From the NCBI GenBank assembly GCA_028877275.1, contig JAPPFP010000026.1:124001-188000 (forward strand): a stretch of 64,000 nt of DNA, read 5' to 3'. Positions within the stretch are counted from its first letter, which is position 1. Each line of letters starts with the position of its first letter. Made by a program: the position numbers and the translations under genes. Shown here in pieces: positions 1 to 8,670 of this stretch. The notes under the pieces were generated by a model. That model ran no database searches, had not been told where the DNA came from, and saw only the letters and a list, made by a program, of their open reading frames with translations. The DNA comes from Acidobacteriota bacterium. Lineage in GTDB: Bacteria > Acidobacteriota > Thermoanaerobaculia > Multivoradales > Multivoraceae.

Positions 1-42
1 TTGAAACTAACAGGCGGCAAGCGAGAGTTGTTCCGGCGCAAG

Positions 43-121
43 GCGGAGCCGGCCTGACGGCCGGCACGCTTTCCGGCCGCCTGCGGCGGCAGCCGGCGGG
101 GACGCCGGCGCACCCAGTGTG
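43..121. repeat. Intergenic GC-rich palindromic repeat, copy 1
   Basis: gcggagccggcctgacggccggcacgc...ggcggcagccggcggggacgccggcgcacccagtgtg; the last ~37 nt are identical to 2806-2883. Confidence 0.8.
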
Positions 122-146
122 GGTCGCTCGAAGCTAGACTGGCCGC

Positions 147-1250
147 ATGATCCTCACAGACAGAACAGTGTCCAGGACGGAGTTCGAGTCCGGTACCGGT
201 TGGGCCCTCAAACCGGAGGGCGCCTGCAAGGGCGCGGCCTGCGTGCCTCTCTTCGACCGTGCGCCGGCATCGTCGGGCCCGATCGACGGGCTTGCCGTGG
301 CCGAGGCGATCGGTCTGCCGGTCGTACACGACGAGGAACACGGCGTGTGGGCGCTGGGCCCCGAGTCGCTCGGCTCACGGGCGATCGTGTCGGCCGAGGA
401 CGCCGACTTCGAGCTGCCCGATCTCGACGGCAAGCCGTTCCGGCTCTCGAGCCTGCGCGGGCGGAAAGTCGTCGTCTACGCCTGGGCGCCCTACTGAGGG
501 TGCTCGGCCCACCTGCCCGGGTGGCAGGCGTTGCGCGACGAGCTTCATCCGCAGGGATTCGAACTGGTCACGGTCGGTCTCGACACGTTGGGGGCCGAGG
601 GCTGCCGCGCCTTCATCGAGGCCGCGCAGCCGAAGCATCCATCCCTGGTCGACCGTCACCACCTGCTGGCCAGGATCTTCGGTGTGGTCAACATCCCCAG
701 CTCGGTCTGGATCGACGAGTCGGGCACGATCGTCCGGCCGGCGGAGGCCGCGCCCGCGCCGCCGACGGATAGCGCGCCGAACCTAGCGTCTCGTTCCCCG
801 ATTCCCGGTCGCTTCGGCGAGATGCTGCAGGAGGCGGCGAAGATCCCCGCCGACACCGACGCGTACCACGTTGCGCTGCGCGATTGGGTGGAGAAGGGCG
901 CGGAGAGTCGATTCGCGTTGTCGCCGGAAGAAGTCGTGGAGCGATCGCGGCCGCGCGACGCGAACGTGTCTCTCGGGCACGCCCACTTTGAACTCGCCTC
1001 CCGCCTGGAGCTCGAGGGTCACCACGATGCGGCGGTCCGCCACTTCCGCGAAGCGCACCGACTGGTCCCCGACAGTTGGTCCTTCCGCCGTCAGGCCTGG
1101 TCGCTCGAGGGTGGTGCCGAGGGTCCCTTCGCGCGCTTCTGGCAGGGCCCGAGCGAAGCGGACCCCGAGGCATGGCCCTACGAAGGGGATTGGCTGAGCG
1201 ATATCCGTGCGGAGGGGCCGGAGAACTACTCCGAGCGCTTCGAGCCCTGA
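147..1250 (+). CDS. Candidate selenocysteine-containing redoxin (ResA/TlpA/AhpC-like thioredoxin fold) with TPR-like C-terminal region; in-frame TGA at 495-497 read as Sec117
   Basis: ORFs 147..497 and 531..1250 are in the same frame, separated by one TGA; read-through gives ...DFELPDLDGKPFRLSSLRGRKVVVYAWAPY-U-GCSAHLPGWQALRDELHPQGFELVTVGLDTLG...VVNIPSSVWIDESG..., continuous redoxin homology on both sides. Confidence 0.75.
512..528 (+). promoter_or_regulatory. Candidate bacterial SECIS hairpin
   Basis: CCTGCC-CGGGT-GGCAGG, 6-bp stem, 5-nt loop starting 20 nt after the TGA; alternative stem GCC(C)ACC-TGCCCG-GGTGGC at 507-525. Confidence 0.5.
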
Positions 1251-2806
1251 CGTCCTTCGACCCTGAACTCACAGCGGCCCTGGAGCGGCGCCGCCGCCAG
1301 TGGCGCGACCTTGACGGCACCGCCCGTCTCTGGGCCCGCGACGCCTCGCTCTGGACCGACTCGGGCGAGGCGGAGTGGCTCGGCTGGCTGGACCTCGAGC
1401 GGCTGAGCCGCCTGACGCTCGTCAACACCGACGGCAAACGTGTCGCAACGGAAGCGGCCTCGCTCGCCGAGCACCTCGCTGGCCCGGCGTTCGAGCGTTG
1501 CCTGCTGCTCGGCATGGGCGGTTCGGCTCTGGGCGCCGGTCTGCTGTGGGAGGCGCTGCCGCGGCAAGTCGACGCGGAGTTCATCGTCCTCGACACGACG
1601 GACCCTCGAGAGATTGCCCGGGCGCTGGACGGAGTCGACCCCGGCCATCTCAGAGTGATCGCCGCTTCCAAGTCGGGCGGCACGCTGGAGACGAAGCTGG
1701 CGTTCGAACTGCTGCTGGACCGATTGGGCGAGGCGGCTTCGGGCGCCGCGCTGGCGATCACCGATCCAGGCTCGGCCCTCGAATCCCGGGCGCGGGCGGC
1801 CGGAGTCCCGGTGGTCTTCGGCCACCCGGACATCGGCGGCCGGTTCTCCGTTTTCTCGGCGTTCGGTCTGGCTCCGGCCGCGGTCGCCGGCATCGATCCC
1901 GAGCCGCTGCTTCTGAGCGCGCGGCGAATGGCCGCCGCGTGCCGTCGGTCGGACGATGGTGGCCAGACAAACCCCGGCGTCGAGCTAGGTCTGCTGCTCG
2001 CCGCGGCCCACGACTGCGGTCGCGACAAGGTCTACCTCCATGCGCCGGATGGTTGCGCGGAGATGGTCGCCTGGGTCGAACAGCTCCTGGCCGAGTCGCT
2101 CGGCAAGGGCGACGTGCTGCTGCTGCCTGTCGCGGCGGCCGGCTTGCCGGCGGAGCCGGCGCTTGACCGACTCGACATCGAACTCGTTCCCGCCGACCTC
2201 GGCGGCGAGTTCTTCCGCTGGCAGTTCGCCACTGCGGTGGTCGGCGCACTGCTGGGCGTCAACCCCTTCGACCAGCCGGACGTGGAGTCGTCCAAGGTTG
2301 TCACCCGGAACTACGTGGAGCGGATGAAGGCCGGCGATGCTGGAACGCCCGTCGGTGTGGTCCGGCTGAGCGAGGTCAGCGAGCTCGGCTTGGCCCAGCT
2401 TGTGGGCACCCACCTCGCGACGCTTCCAGAGCGCGGCTACGCCGTCATTTCGGCCTACCTGGACCGCAGTCACCGCAACCGCGAGCTACTCAACGCGCTG
2501 CGTCTTGGCGTCGCCCGGCGTATCGGCGGCGCGTCCGTGTTGGGATTCGGGCCAAGCTTCCTTCACTCGACCGGCCAGGCCCACAAAGGCGGCCCCAACC
2601 GCGGTCTGTTCCTGCAGATCACCGCCGATCCGCCGGCCGCCGACGTTTCGATACCGGGCGAGGGCCTTACCTTCGGTCAGGTCCAGCTCGCCCAGGCATG
2701 GGGTGACTACGAAGTGCTCGTCGAACGTGGCCGGCGCGTGCTGGCCATCCATCTCGACGGTGACATCGAAGCCGGCCTGCGGCGGTTGATCGGGGCTCTC
2801 GGCTAG
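1190..2806 (+). CDS. pgi: Glucose-6-phosphate isomerase-like protein (SIS domain); start uncertain
   Basis: ORF 1076..2806; LLLGMGGSALGAGLLWEAL, IAASKSGGTLETK, FVLDTTDPREI, HSTGQAHKGGPNRGLFLQIT; TTG at 1190 is one possible start. Confidence 0.75.
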   Translation: MAERYPCGGAGELLRALRALTSFDPELTAALERRRRQWRDLDGTARLWARDASLWTDSGEAEWLGWLDLERLSRLTLVNTDGKRVATEAASLAEHLAGPAFERCLLLGMGGSALGAGLLWEALPRQVDAEFIVLDTTDPREIARALDGVDPGHLRVIAASKSGGTLETKLAFELLLDRLGEAASGAALAITDPGSALESRARAAGVPVVFGHPDIGGRFSVFSAFGLAPAAVAGIDPEPLLLSARRMAAACRRSDDGGQTNPGVELGLLLAAAHDCGRDKVYLHAPDGCAEMVAWVEQLLAESLGKGDVLLLPVAAAGLPAEPALDRLDIELVPADLGGEFFRWQFATAVVGALLGVNPFDQPDVESSKVVTRNYVERMKAGDAGTPVGVVRLSEVSELGLAQLVGTHLATLPERGYAVISAYLDRSHRNRELLNALRLGVARRIGGASVLGFGPSFLHSTGQAHKGGPNRGLFLQITADPPAADVSIPGEGLTFGQVQLAQAWGDYEVLVERGRRVLAIHLDGDIEAGLRRLIGALG

Positions 2807-2883
2807 CGGAGCCGGCCGTTGGCCGGCGCGCCTCCTGGCCGCCTTCGGCGGCAGCCGGCGGGGACGCCGGCGCACCCAGTGTG
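2806..2883. repeat. Intergenic GC-rich palindromic repeat, copy 2
   Basis: gcggagccggccgttggccggcgcgcc...ggcggcagccggcggggacgccggcgcacccagtgtg; matches 43-121. Confidence 0.8.
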
Positions 2884-2891
2884 AGACGCCT

Positions 2892-3149
2892 CTACCCTTG
2901 GCGGCGGCCGGGGCGCCGGCCAGCCGGCTTGCCCATCAGCTCGTCTAGCCCGACGTTGAACTCGGCCACGATGCGGATGAGGACGTCCAGGCTGACCCGC
3001 AGCTCGTCCCGCTCGATCCGTGAGAGATCGGACGCCGGAATCCCGACCCGCTCGGCTAGCGCCGGCTGCGTCAGCTTGTTCTTCCGGCGCAGGCGCCGGA
3101 TCCGGTGGCCCATGAGCTGGACCTGCTGGACTGTCGCTTCCTGGTTCAT
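2892..3149 (-). CDS. XRE-family helix-turn-helix regulator
   Basis: MNQEATVQQVQLMGHRIRRLRRKNKLTQPALAERVGIPASDLSRIERDELRVSLDVLIRIVAEFNV, classic HTH_3. Confidence 0.85.
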   Translation of the reverse strand: MNQEATVQQVQLMGHRIRRLRRKNKLTQPALAERVGIPASDLSRIERDELRVSLDVLIRIVAEFNVGLDELMGKPAGRRPGRRQG

Positions 3150-3207
3150 CGCTCGCTCGGTCTGAGAGCTAGGGAATCCTAGCGGTGCAGGCGTTCCAGA
3201 ACTTGGA

Positions 3208-3939
3208 TCAGATCGACGTCCTGAGGTTCTCGTTGGCCGCAATCTGCGCGCCACGCGCCTTGTACCGCTCCCGGCGCTCCTTGCTGAAGCTGTCGACCTC
3301 GTCCTTCGGCACGCCGTAGGCGACTCCGCGGTCAACGCCCGGGCGGGCGCGAACGCGCTTCAGCCAGTCCACCACGGTGGGCTGGGTCGTGATGTCGACC
3401 TTGGCCCACTTGTACGCCCGGATCCAGGGGAACACGGAGATGTCGGCGACCGTGAAGTCGTCCCCGCAGATGTAGGGGTGCTTCTCGAACCGGCGGCCGA
3501 GAATCGCCACCAGGCGCAATGACTCCCTGCCGAATCGTTCCAGCGGATGCGCCCTGGCTTCCTCGGGCACATCGATGTAGCGCGTGTAGCTCAGCTTGTT
3601 GCCGAAGGCCGGGCCGAGATTGGCGGCCTGCCAGTAGAGCCAGGGAAGCACGTCCCAGCGCCGCTCGTCCGTCGGGTAGAGCGGTGTCGGGTACTTCTCA
3701 CCGAGGTACTGCAGGATCGCGCAGCTCTCCATCACGGCGCGACCGTCGTCGACCAGGGCCGGCATCTTCTGGTTCGGATTGATGGCGGTGAACTCGGGCG
3801 TGAACTGATCGCCGGCCGATAGGTCGACCATGTGGATGCGCGTCTCGGGCAGTTCGACTCCGGCCTCCCGCAGCTCCTCGAGCATGATCGAGATCTTCCA
3901 CCCGTTGGGCGTGGCGCTGAAGTAGACGTCAAGAGCCAT
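3208..3939 (-). CDS. Glutathione S-transferase family protein
   Basis: FSATPNGWKISIMLEEL...NPNQKMPALVDDGRAVMESCAILQYLGEKYP; C-terminal helical GST domain. Confidence 0.9.
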   Translation of the reverse strand: MALDVYFSATPNGWKISIMLEELREAGVELPETRIHMVDLSAGDQFTPEFTAINPNQKMPALVDDGRAVMESCAILQYLGEKYPTPLYPTDERRWDVLPWLYWQAANLGPAFGNKLSYTRYIDVPEEARAHPLERFGRESLRLVAILGRRFEKHPYICGDDFTVADISVFPWIRAYKWAKVDITTQPTVVDWLKRVRARPGVDRGVAYGVPKDEVDSFSKERRERYKARGAQIAANENLRTSI

Positions 3940-4621
3940 TGGACGGCGCCTCCCCGAGACCAGCCAGAACGGCGGCGATGCCGTCGGCTCTCAGACCCTG
4001 CTTCATGGCCGAGAACGCGTCGGCGTCGAACTCGGCCAGTTGCGCCGCGCGCTCGAGGGCGACGTCGCGCAGCTCGTCGGCTGCCGCGACCTCGTCGACG
4101 AAGCCTGCATCCCGCGCGCCCTCGGGGTCGTACATCTTCGCGGTCAGCGCGGCCTGCGTCAGGGCGCGCTTGGAGAGCCGCTCCTTCGCCAGCAACCAGG
4201 CGAACGGCGGCAGCGTTCTGCCGATCGCGACCTCGTTCAGGCCGAACCGGAAGTCACCGTCGGCGGCCAGACGATGATCGCCGGTGAGCACACAAAGCGC
4301 GCCGAGCGCGATGGCGTGTCCGCTGGCCGCGACCACCAGGGGCTGGGGCCATCCGTACAGGCGCATCATCAGACGCGCTCCGGCCACGCCCATGGCGCGG
4401 GCCTCCGCCGGGCCGCCGTCGCGAAACACGTTGAGGTCGAACCCGCCCGAGAACAGGCCGGGCCGGCCGGTCAGGACGGCGGCTCTGGCCTCGTCCGCCG
4501 CGCGGTCGAGCTGGGCATTCACCGCGGCGATCATGGGCGGTCCGAAGACGTTGGCCTTGCCGTCGTTCATCGTGACCACGGCCACGTCGCCGACCTGTTC
4601 GTAGGTGGTGGGTTCAGTCAT
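3929..4621 (-). CDS. Enoyl-CoA hydratase/isomerase (crotonase) family protein
   Basis: MTEPTTYEQVGDVAVVTMNDGKANVFGPPMIAAVNAQLDRAADEARAAVLTGRPGLFSGGFDLNVF...; overlaps the GST start. Confidence 0.85.
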   Translation of the reverse strand: MTEPTTYEQVGDVAVVTMNDGKANVFGPPMIAAVNAQLDRAADEARAAVLTGRPGLFSGGFDLNVFRDGGPAEARAMGVAGARLMMRLYGWPQPLVVAASGHAIALGALCVLTGDHRLAADGDFRFGLNEVAIGRTLPPFAWLLAKERLSKRALTQAALTAKMYDPEGARDAGFVDEVAAADELRDVALERAAQLAEFDADAFSAMKQGLRADGIAAVLAGLGEAPSNGS

Positions 4622-4644
4622 CCATCGGCTCCTTTGGCGTTTCG

Positions 4645-5814
4645 CTAGTTTGCCACCTTGATCTGGCGGATCTTCTTGAGCGGGATCGCGGTGATCTTCT
4701 CCGTCAGTGGGTACTCCACGTCGCCCGGATAGATCACCCACAAGTGTTGGAGCCCCAGGTCTCTGCTGACCGAGTGCATCGACTTGGTCGTCCGCGGGGC
4801 GTCCGCGCACTTGAACTCGAAACCCCAGCGCCTTCCTCCGCGGAGCAGCATGAGGTCCAGCTCCGCGCCTCGATGGGTGCCCCAGAAGTACGCCTGGCGG
4901 GTGCCGAACGCGATCAGGGTCTGTTCCAGGGCGAAGCCCTCCCAACTGGGGCCATAGGCCGGATGGCGAACGAGATCGTCCATCGACTCCAGCCCCAGCA
5001 GATGGTGGAGGATGCCTGAGTCGCGCAGGTAGACCTTTGGCGCCTTGACGACGCGCTTGCCGACGTTCTCGAACCACGGCTGGAGCGCGCGGATCATGAA
5101 CGTACCGGCCAGCAGGTCGCGGTAGCGATTCACGGCGTTGACGCCGACTCCCATCGAGCGGCTGAGCGCCGACGCGTTCCAGGTTTGCCCGTGCACATGC
5201 GCGAGCATCGTCCAGAAGCGGCCGAGGGCCTCAGGAGACACCCTCGACCCGAGTCCCGGAACGTCACGCTCCAGGAAGGTGCGCGTGAACGACTCCATCC
5301 ACAGCGTGCAGGCGGCGTCCGACTCTGCGAGGTACGCGAGCGGAAAGCCGCCGCGGATCCAGAGCCGGTCCTGATTCTCGACCCCGACCTCGTCGAGCGA
5401 GAAGCCGCTCACGTCGACGAACGAGATCCGTCCGGCCAGAGTTTCCGAAACGCCCCGGATCAGGTCCCAGGAGGCGCTGCCCAGGAGCAGGAAGACCGCC
5501 TTGCGGCCGGGGTCGTCGCAGATGGGTCGGAGAATCTCGAACAGCTCGGGCAGGCGTTGGACTTCGTCGATCACGACCAGGCCCTCACCGCCTCGAAGCA
5601 GCCGCTCCGGAGTCGTGTGGAAGGCCTCGCGCACCGCCCGCACTTCCAGGTCGTAGACCATGGAAGGCCCCTCCCACGCCGCCACGATCTGCTGGGCGAG
5701 CGTCGTCTTGCCCACCTGCCGGGCCCCGAGAAGAGCGGTAACCGGCGACTGGGTGAGTCGCCAGAGAGTGGCGTCGAGGAGGCGCCTTCTGGCCGTCGAT
5801 TGTCGCATATTCAC
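4645..5814 (-). CDS. AAA_14 / DUF4143 family ATPase
   Basis: VTALLGARQVGKTTLAQQIV (Walker A), LVVIDEVQRLPELFEILR (Walker B), C-terminal ...WEGFALEQTLIAFG...YFWGTHRGAELDLMLL; start GTG 5814 or ATG 5808. Confidence 0.9.
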   Translation of the reverse strand: MNMRQSTARRRLLDATLWRLTQSPVTALLGARQVGKTTLAQQIVAAWEGPSMVYDLEVRAVREAFHTTPERLLRGGEGLVVIDEVQRLPELFEILRPICDDPGRKAVFLLLGSASWDLIRGVSETLAGRISFVDVSGFSLDEVGVENQDRLWIRGGFPLAYLAESDAACTLWMESFTRTFLERDVPGLGSRVSPEALGRFWTMLAHVHGQTWNASALSRSMGVGVNAVNRYRDLLAGTFMIRALQPWFENVGKRVVKAPKVYLRDSGILHHLLGLESMDDLVRHPAYGPSWEGFALEQTLIAFGTRQAYFWGTHRGAELDLMLLRGGRRWGFEFKCADAPRTTKSMHSVSRDLGLQHLWVIYPGDVEYPLTEKITAIPLKKIRQIKVAN

Positions 5815-5839
5815 CCTTAAAGGTGCGATTTACGACAAT
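5799..5839. promoter_or_regulatory. 41-bp imperfect palindrome over the start of the AAA_14/DUF4143 gene
   Basis: ATTGTCGcatattCACCcttaaaGGTGcgatttaCGACAAT; outer 7-bp arms perfect, inner CACC/GGTG; AT-rich in a GC-rich setting. Confidence 0.6.
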
Positions 5840-5869
5840 AAACTGTCTTGGCGAGCCTGTCCAGTCCGT

Positions 5870-7039
5870 TCAGAATGCCCGTGCGGCGATCCAGGGCAGG
5901 GCGACCGCAGTGCCCAGCACGCTGCCGAGGTTGCTCAGCACGACGACTAACAGCACGCGGGTGAGGCGGTTACTCCAGAACCCGCGGACGGATCCCAGGC
6001 TGTCGGCGAGGTTCTCCATGTCGGCGACGAGGGGTCGGCGGAGCAGCGCCTGAACCAGGCCGGCGACCCAGCCGGCGGCGATGAACGGGTTCAGGCTGGT
6101 CAGGGGAGCGGCCGCGAAGGCGGCGGCGATGGTCAGAGGGTGCCCCAGCGCGATGGCGGCCCCGAGGGCGGACAGACTTCCGTTGATCAGGATCCAGAGG
6201 TAGATCGACTCGACTCCGCGCTCCGCACCGCCCTGCACGAAGCCGTAGGCGAGGAGCGCGATGATGAGGATCGGCAAGGCCCACTTGACGATGCGCGGCC
6301 AGAGCGGGGGCTCCGGCAGTCGCTCGAGTTCCTCGAGGTCGCAAGAAGAGTCGGCGAGACCGGTAATCCCCGGCAGGTGCCCGGCGCCGACGACGGCCAC
6401 CGTGCGCGGTCCGGCTGACTGGCGGAGCTTCTCGGCCATGTAGGCGTCGCGCTCGTCGATCAGCGTGCCCTTGACGGTGGGCAGCGCTTCGGCGAGGGCG
6501 CTCATCAGATCGCTCAGATTGCCGCTGTCCCGGAGCTTCTCGATGTCCTCTTCGTCGAGGTCGTCGCCGACGAAGATGCTGCCGGTCAACTGGGTCATCA
6601 CCTTCGCCCGCTGCCAGAAGCCGAGCGAAGACCAGGTCCGCTTCAGCGAGATCTGGATATCGCGGTCGATCAGCTCCAGGCGAGCGCCCCGGTCCCTTGC
6701 CTGGGCGATCGCGGCTCGCATCTCGGCGCCGGGTTCGATGCCGAAGCGCTGCGCGATGCGGCGCTGAAAGGAGTGCATCAGGAAGGAACTCAGCAGAAGC
6801 GCCGCCTTGCCCTCGCGCAGGACCTGGAAGATGTCGAGCTTGCGCCAGGACTCCTGGTTCTCCAGGTTCTGGTAGCGGGCTTCGCAGAGCTCGACGCAGA
6901 CGGTGTCGGGCTCGATCGCCTCGATCGTCTCGTTCGTGTCGCGAACGCTTTGCGGCGAGACGTGGGCCGTGCCCACCAGGAAGACTTCGCGGTCTTCGAG
7001 CTCGAGGCGCTGGACCGAGGCCGGAAGTTCGGAGGTCAT
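5870..7039 (-). CDS. TraB/PrgY family membrane protein
   Basis: REVFLVGTAHVSPQSVRDTNETIEAIEPDTVCVELCEARY...TVAVVGAGHLPGI, C-terminal transmembrane region. Confidence 0.85.
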   Translation of the reverse strand: MTSELPASVQRLELEDREVFLVGTAHVSPQSVRDTNETIEAIEPDTVCVELCEARYQNLENQESWRKLDIFQVLREGKAALLLSSFLMHSFQRRIAQRFGIEPGAEMRAAIAQARDRGARLELIDRDIQISLKRTWSSLGFWQRAKVMTQLTGSIFVGDDLDEEDIEKLRDSGNLSDLMSALAEALPTVKGTLIDERDAYMAEKLRQSAGPRTVAVVGAGHLPGITGLADSSCDLEELERLPEPPLWPRIVKWALPILIIALLAYGFVQGGAERGVESIYLWILINGSLSALGAAIALGHPLTIAAAFAAAPLTSLNPFIAAGWVAGLVQALLRRPLVADMENLADSLGSVRGFWSNRLTRVLLVVVLSNLGSVLGTAVALPWIAARAF

Positions 7040-7126
7040 GGCAGCGCGGAGCGTAGCCCACGAAACACGCCAGCGTCCGGTACGCTCTTCCGATCCACAG
7101 CACTTTGGACCCGGAGGGAGTTCCCC

Positions 7127-8647
7127 ATGGCGACGACGACCCGAAGCTCCAGGATCATGGCGGTGCTCGCGGCCGCGGCGCTTGCCTGGGCCTGCGGCGC
7201 GCCAGAAGCCGACGCCCCTGCCGCGGACTCGGGCGTCGGTCCGCCGAACATCGTCCTGATCCTCGCCGACGATCTCGGCTACGCCGACATCGGCATCTAC
7301 GGCAGCGAGATCATCTCGACGCCGCACATCGACGCTCTGGCGGCGAGCGGGGTGCTCTTTAGCGACGGCTACGTCAGCCACCCGGTGTGCAGCCCGTCGC
7401 GGGCCGGCCTGATGACCGGCCGCTACCAGCAGCGCCATGGCTGGGAGTTCAACCCGGCCGGCCGCGACGTGAACGCCGGCATGAGCCTCGACGAGGCGAC
7501 CCTCGCCGACCGTCTGAAGGGGCTCGGCTACCGGACCGGCATGGTCGGCAAGTGGCATCTCGGCCACCAGGAGCCGCATCACCCGATGAGCCGCGGCTTC
7601 GACGAGTACTTCGGCGTCCTGGAAGGCGGCAGCATCTTCATCGACTCCAGCCTGCCCGGCGTGGAGTACGGCTCGCGTCGCGGCGAAGAGGGGCCGACGG
7701 AGCGCCGGAACAAGGTCCTGCGCGGATTCGAGGAGGAGAAGGTCGAGCGTTATCTCACGGACGTCTTCACCGACGAGGCGGTCGAGTTCATCGAGCGCAG
7801 TGCGGCCGGGGACGAGCCGTTCTTCCTCTACCTCAGCCACACCACGCCGCACACCCCGCTGCAGGCGACGGCCGAGTACCTCGCGGGGTACCGCCACATC
7901 GAGGATCAGCGGACGCGGGTCTACGCGGCGATGGTCGCTTCGCTCGACGAGAGCGTGCGGCGGGTGGTCGAGACGCTGAAGGCTCGGGGCGTGTACGAGA
8001 ACACGCTGATCGCCTTCGCCAGCGACAACGGCTGCGCCGGCTACATCGGCAACGCCTGCTCGAACGGTCCGCTGTTCGGTTTCAAGCGTTACCACCACGA
8101 GGGCGGCGTGCGCATCCCCTTCATCATGAGCTGGCCGGCAGAGGTCGCGGGCGGGCAGGAGATCAGTCATCCGGTGATCACGCTCGACTACATGGCGACG
8201 TTCACCGCTGCCGCGGGCGAAGAGGCGGAGACCGAAGACAGCGTGAACCTGCTGCCCTACATGACGGGAGAAGCCGACGGCGCGCCGCATGAGTACGTCT
8301 ACTGGCGAGCCGGCGCGAGCGTCGCGATCCGGGACGCGCAGTACAAGCTGATCAAGCTGAACCGGACGGACTTCCGGCCCGACAACCTGCGCGGAGACGG
8401 CCGCCTGCAGCCGCCGGAGAGCGGTTGGCCGACCGACTCGCCGCACGGCCAGCTCACGCTGCTCTACGACCTCGCCGCGGACGTCGGCGAACTGAACAAC
8501 CTGGCGGCGGAAGAACCGGACGTGGTTGCGCGGCTGGAGGCCGAGCTGGACTCCTGGCGCGGCACGCTGCTCACTGAGTCGATCCTGCCCGGCGTGCGCT
8601 CGACGATCACCCAGATCGATGGAGAGTGGGTGCAGTTGGTATTCTGA
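7127..8647 (+). CDS. Sulfatase (formylglycine type), lipoprotein-like signal
   Basis: NIVLILADDLGYADIGIYGSEIISTPHIDALAASGVLF...CSPSRAGLMTGR (CxPSR), MVGKWHLGH. Confidence 0.93.
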   Translation: MATTTRSSRIMAVLAAAALAWACGAPEADAPAADSGVGPPNIVLILADDLGYADIGIYGSEIISTPHIDALAASGVLFSDGYVSHPVCSPSRAGLMTGRYQQRHGWEFNPAGRDVNAGMSLDEATLADRLKGLGYRTGMVGKWHLGHQEPHHPMSRGFDEYFGVLEGGSIFIDSSLPGVEYGSRRGEEGPTERRNKVLRGFEEEKVERYLTDVFTDEAVEFIERSAAGDEPFFLYLSHTTPHTPLQATAEYLAGYRHIEDQRTRVYAAMVASLDESVRRVVETLKARGVYENTLIAFASDNGCAGYIGNACSNGPLFGFKRYHHEGGVRIPFIMSWPAEVAGGQEISHPVITLDYMATFTAAAGEEAETEDSVNLLPYMTGEADGAPHEYVYWRAGASVAIRDAQYKLIKLNRTDFRPDNLRGDGRLQPPESGWPTDSPHGQLTLLYDLAADVGELNNLAAEEPDVVARLEAELDSWRGTLLTESILPGVRSTITQIDGEWVQLVF

Positions 8648-8670
8648 GCCGCCCCGGACGCGGCGAGCTG

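Noticed and set aside
495-497. Interpretation as a simple nonsense mutation or pseudogene
   Set aside because: Not fully excluded, but the TGA falls exactly at the redox-active Cys site, both flanks keep intact redoxin coding sequence, and a spaced hairpin follows; Sec is the better explanation
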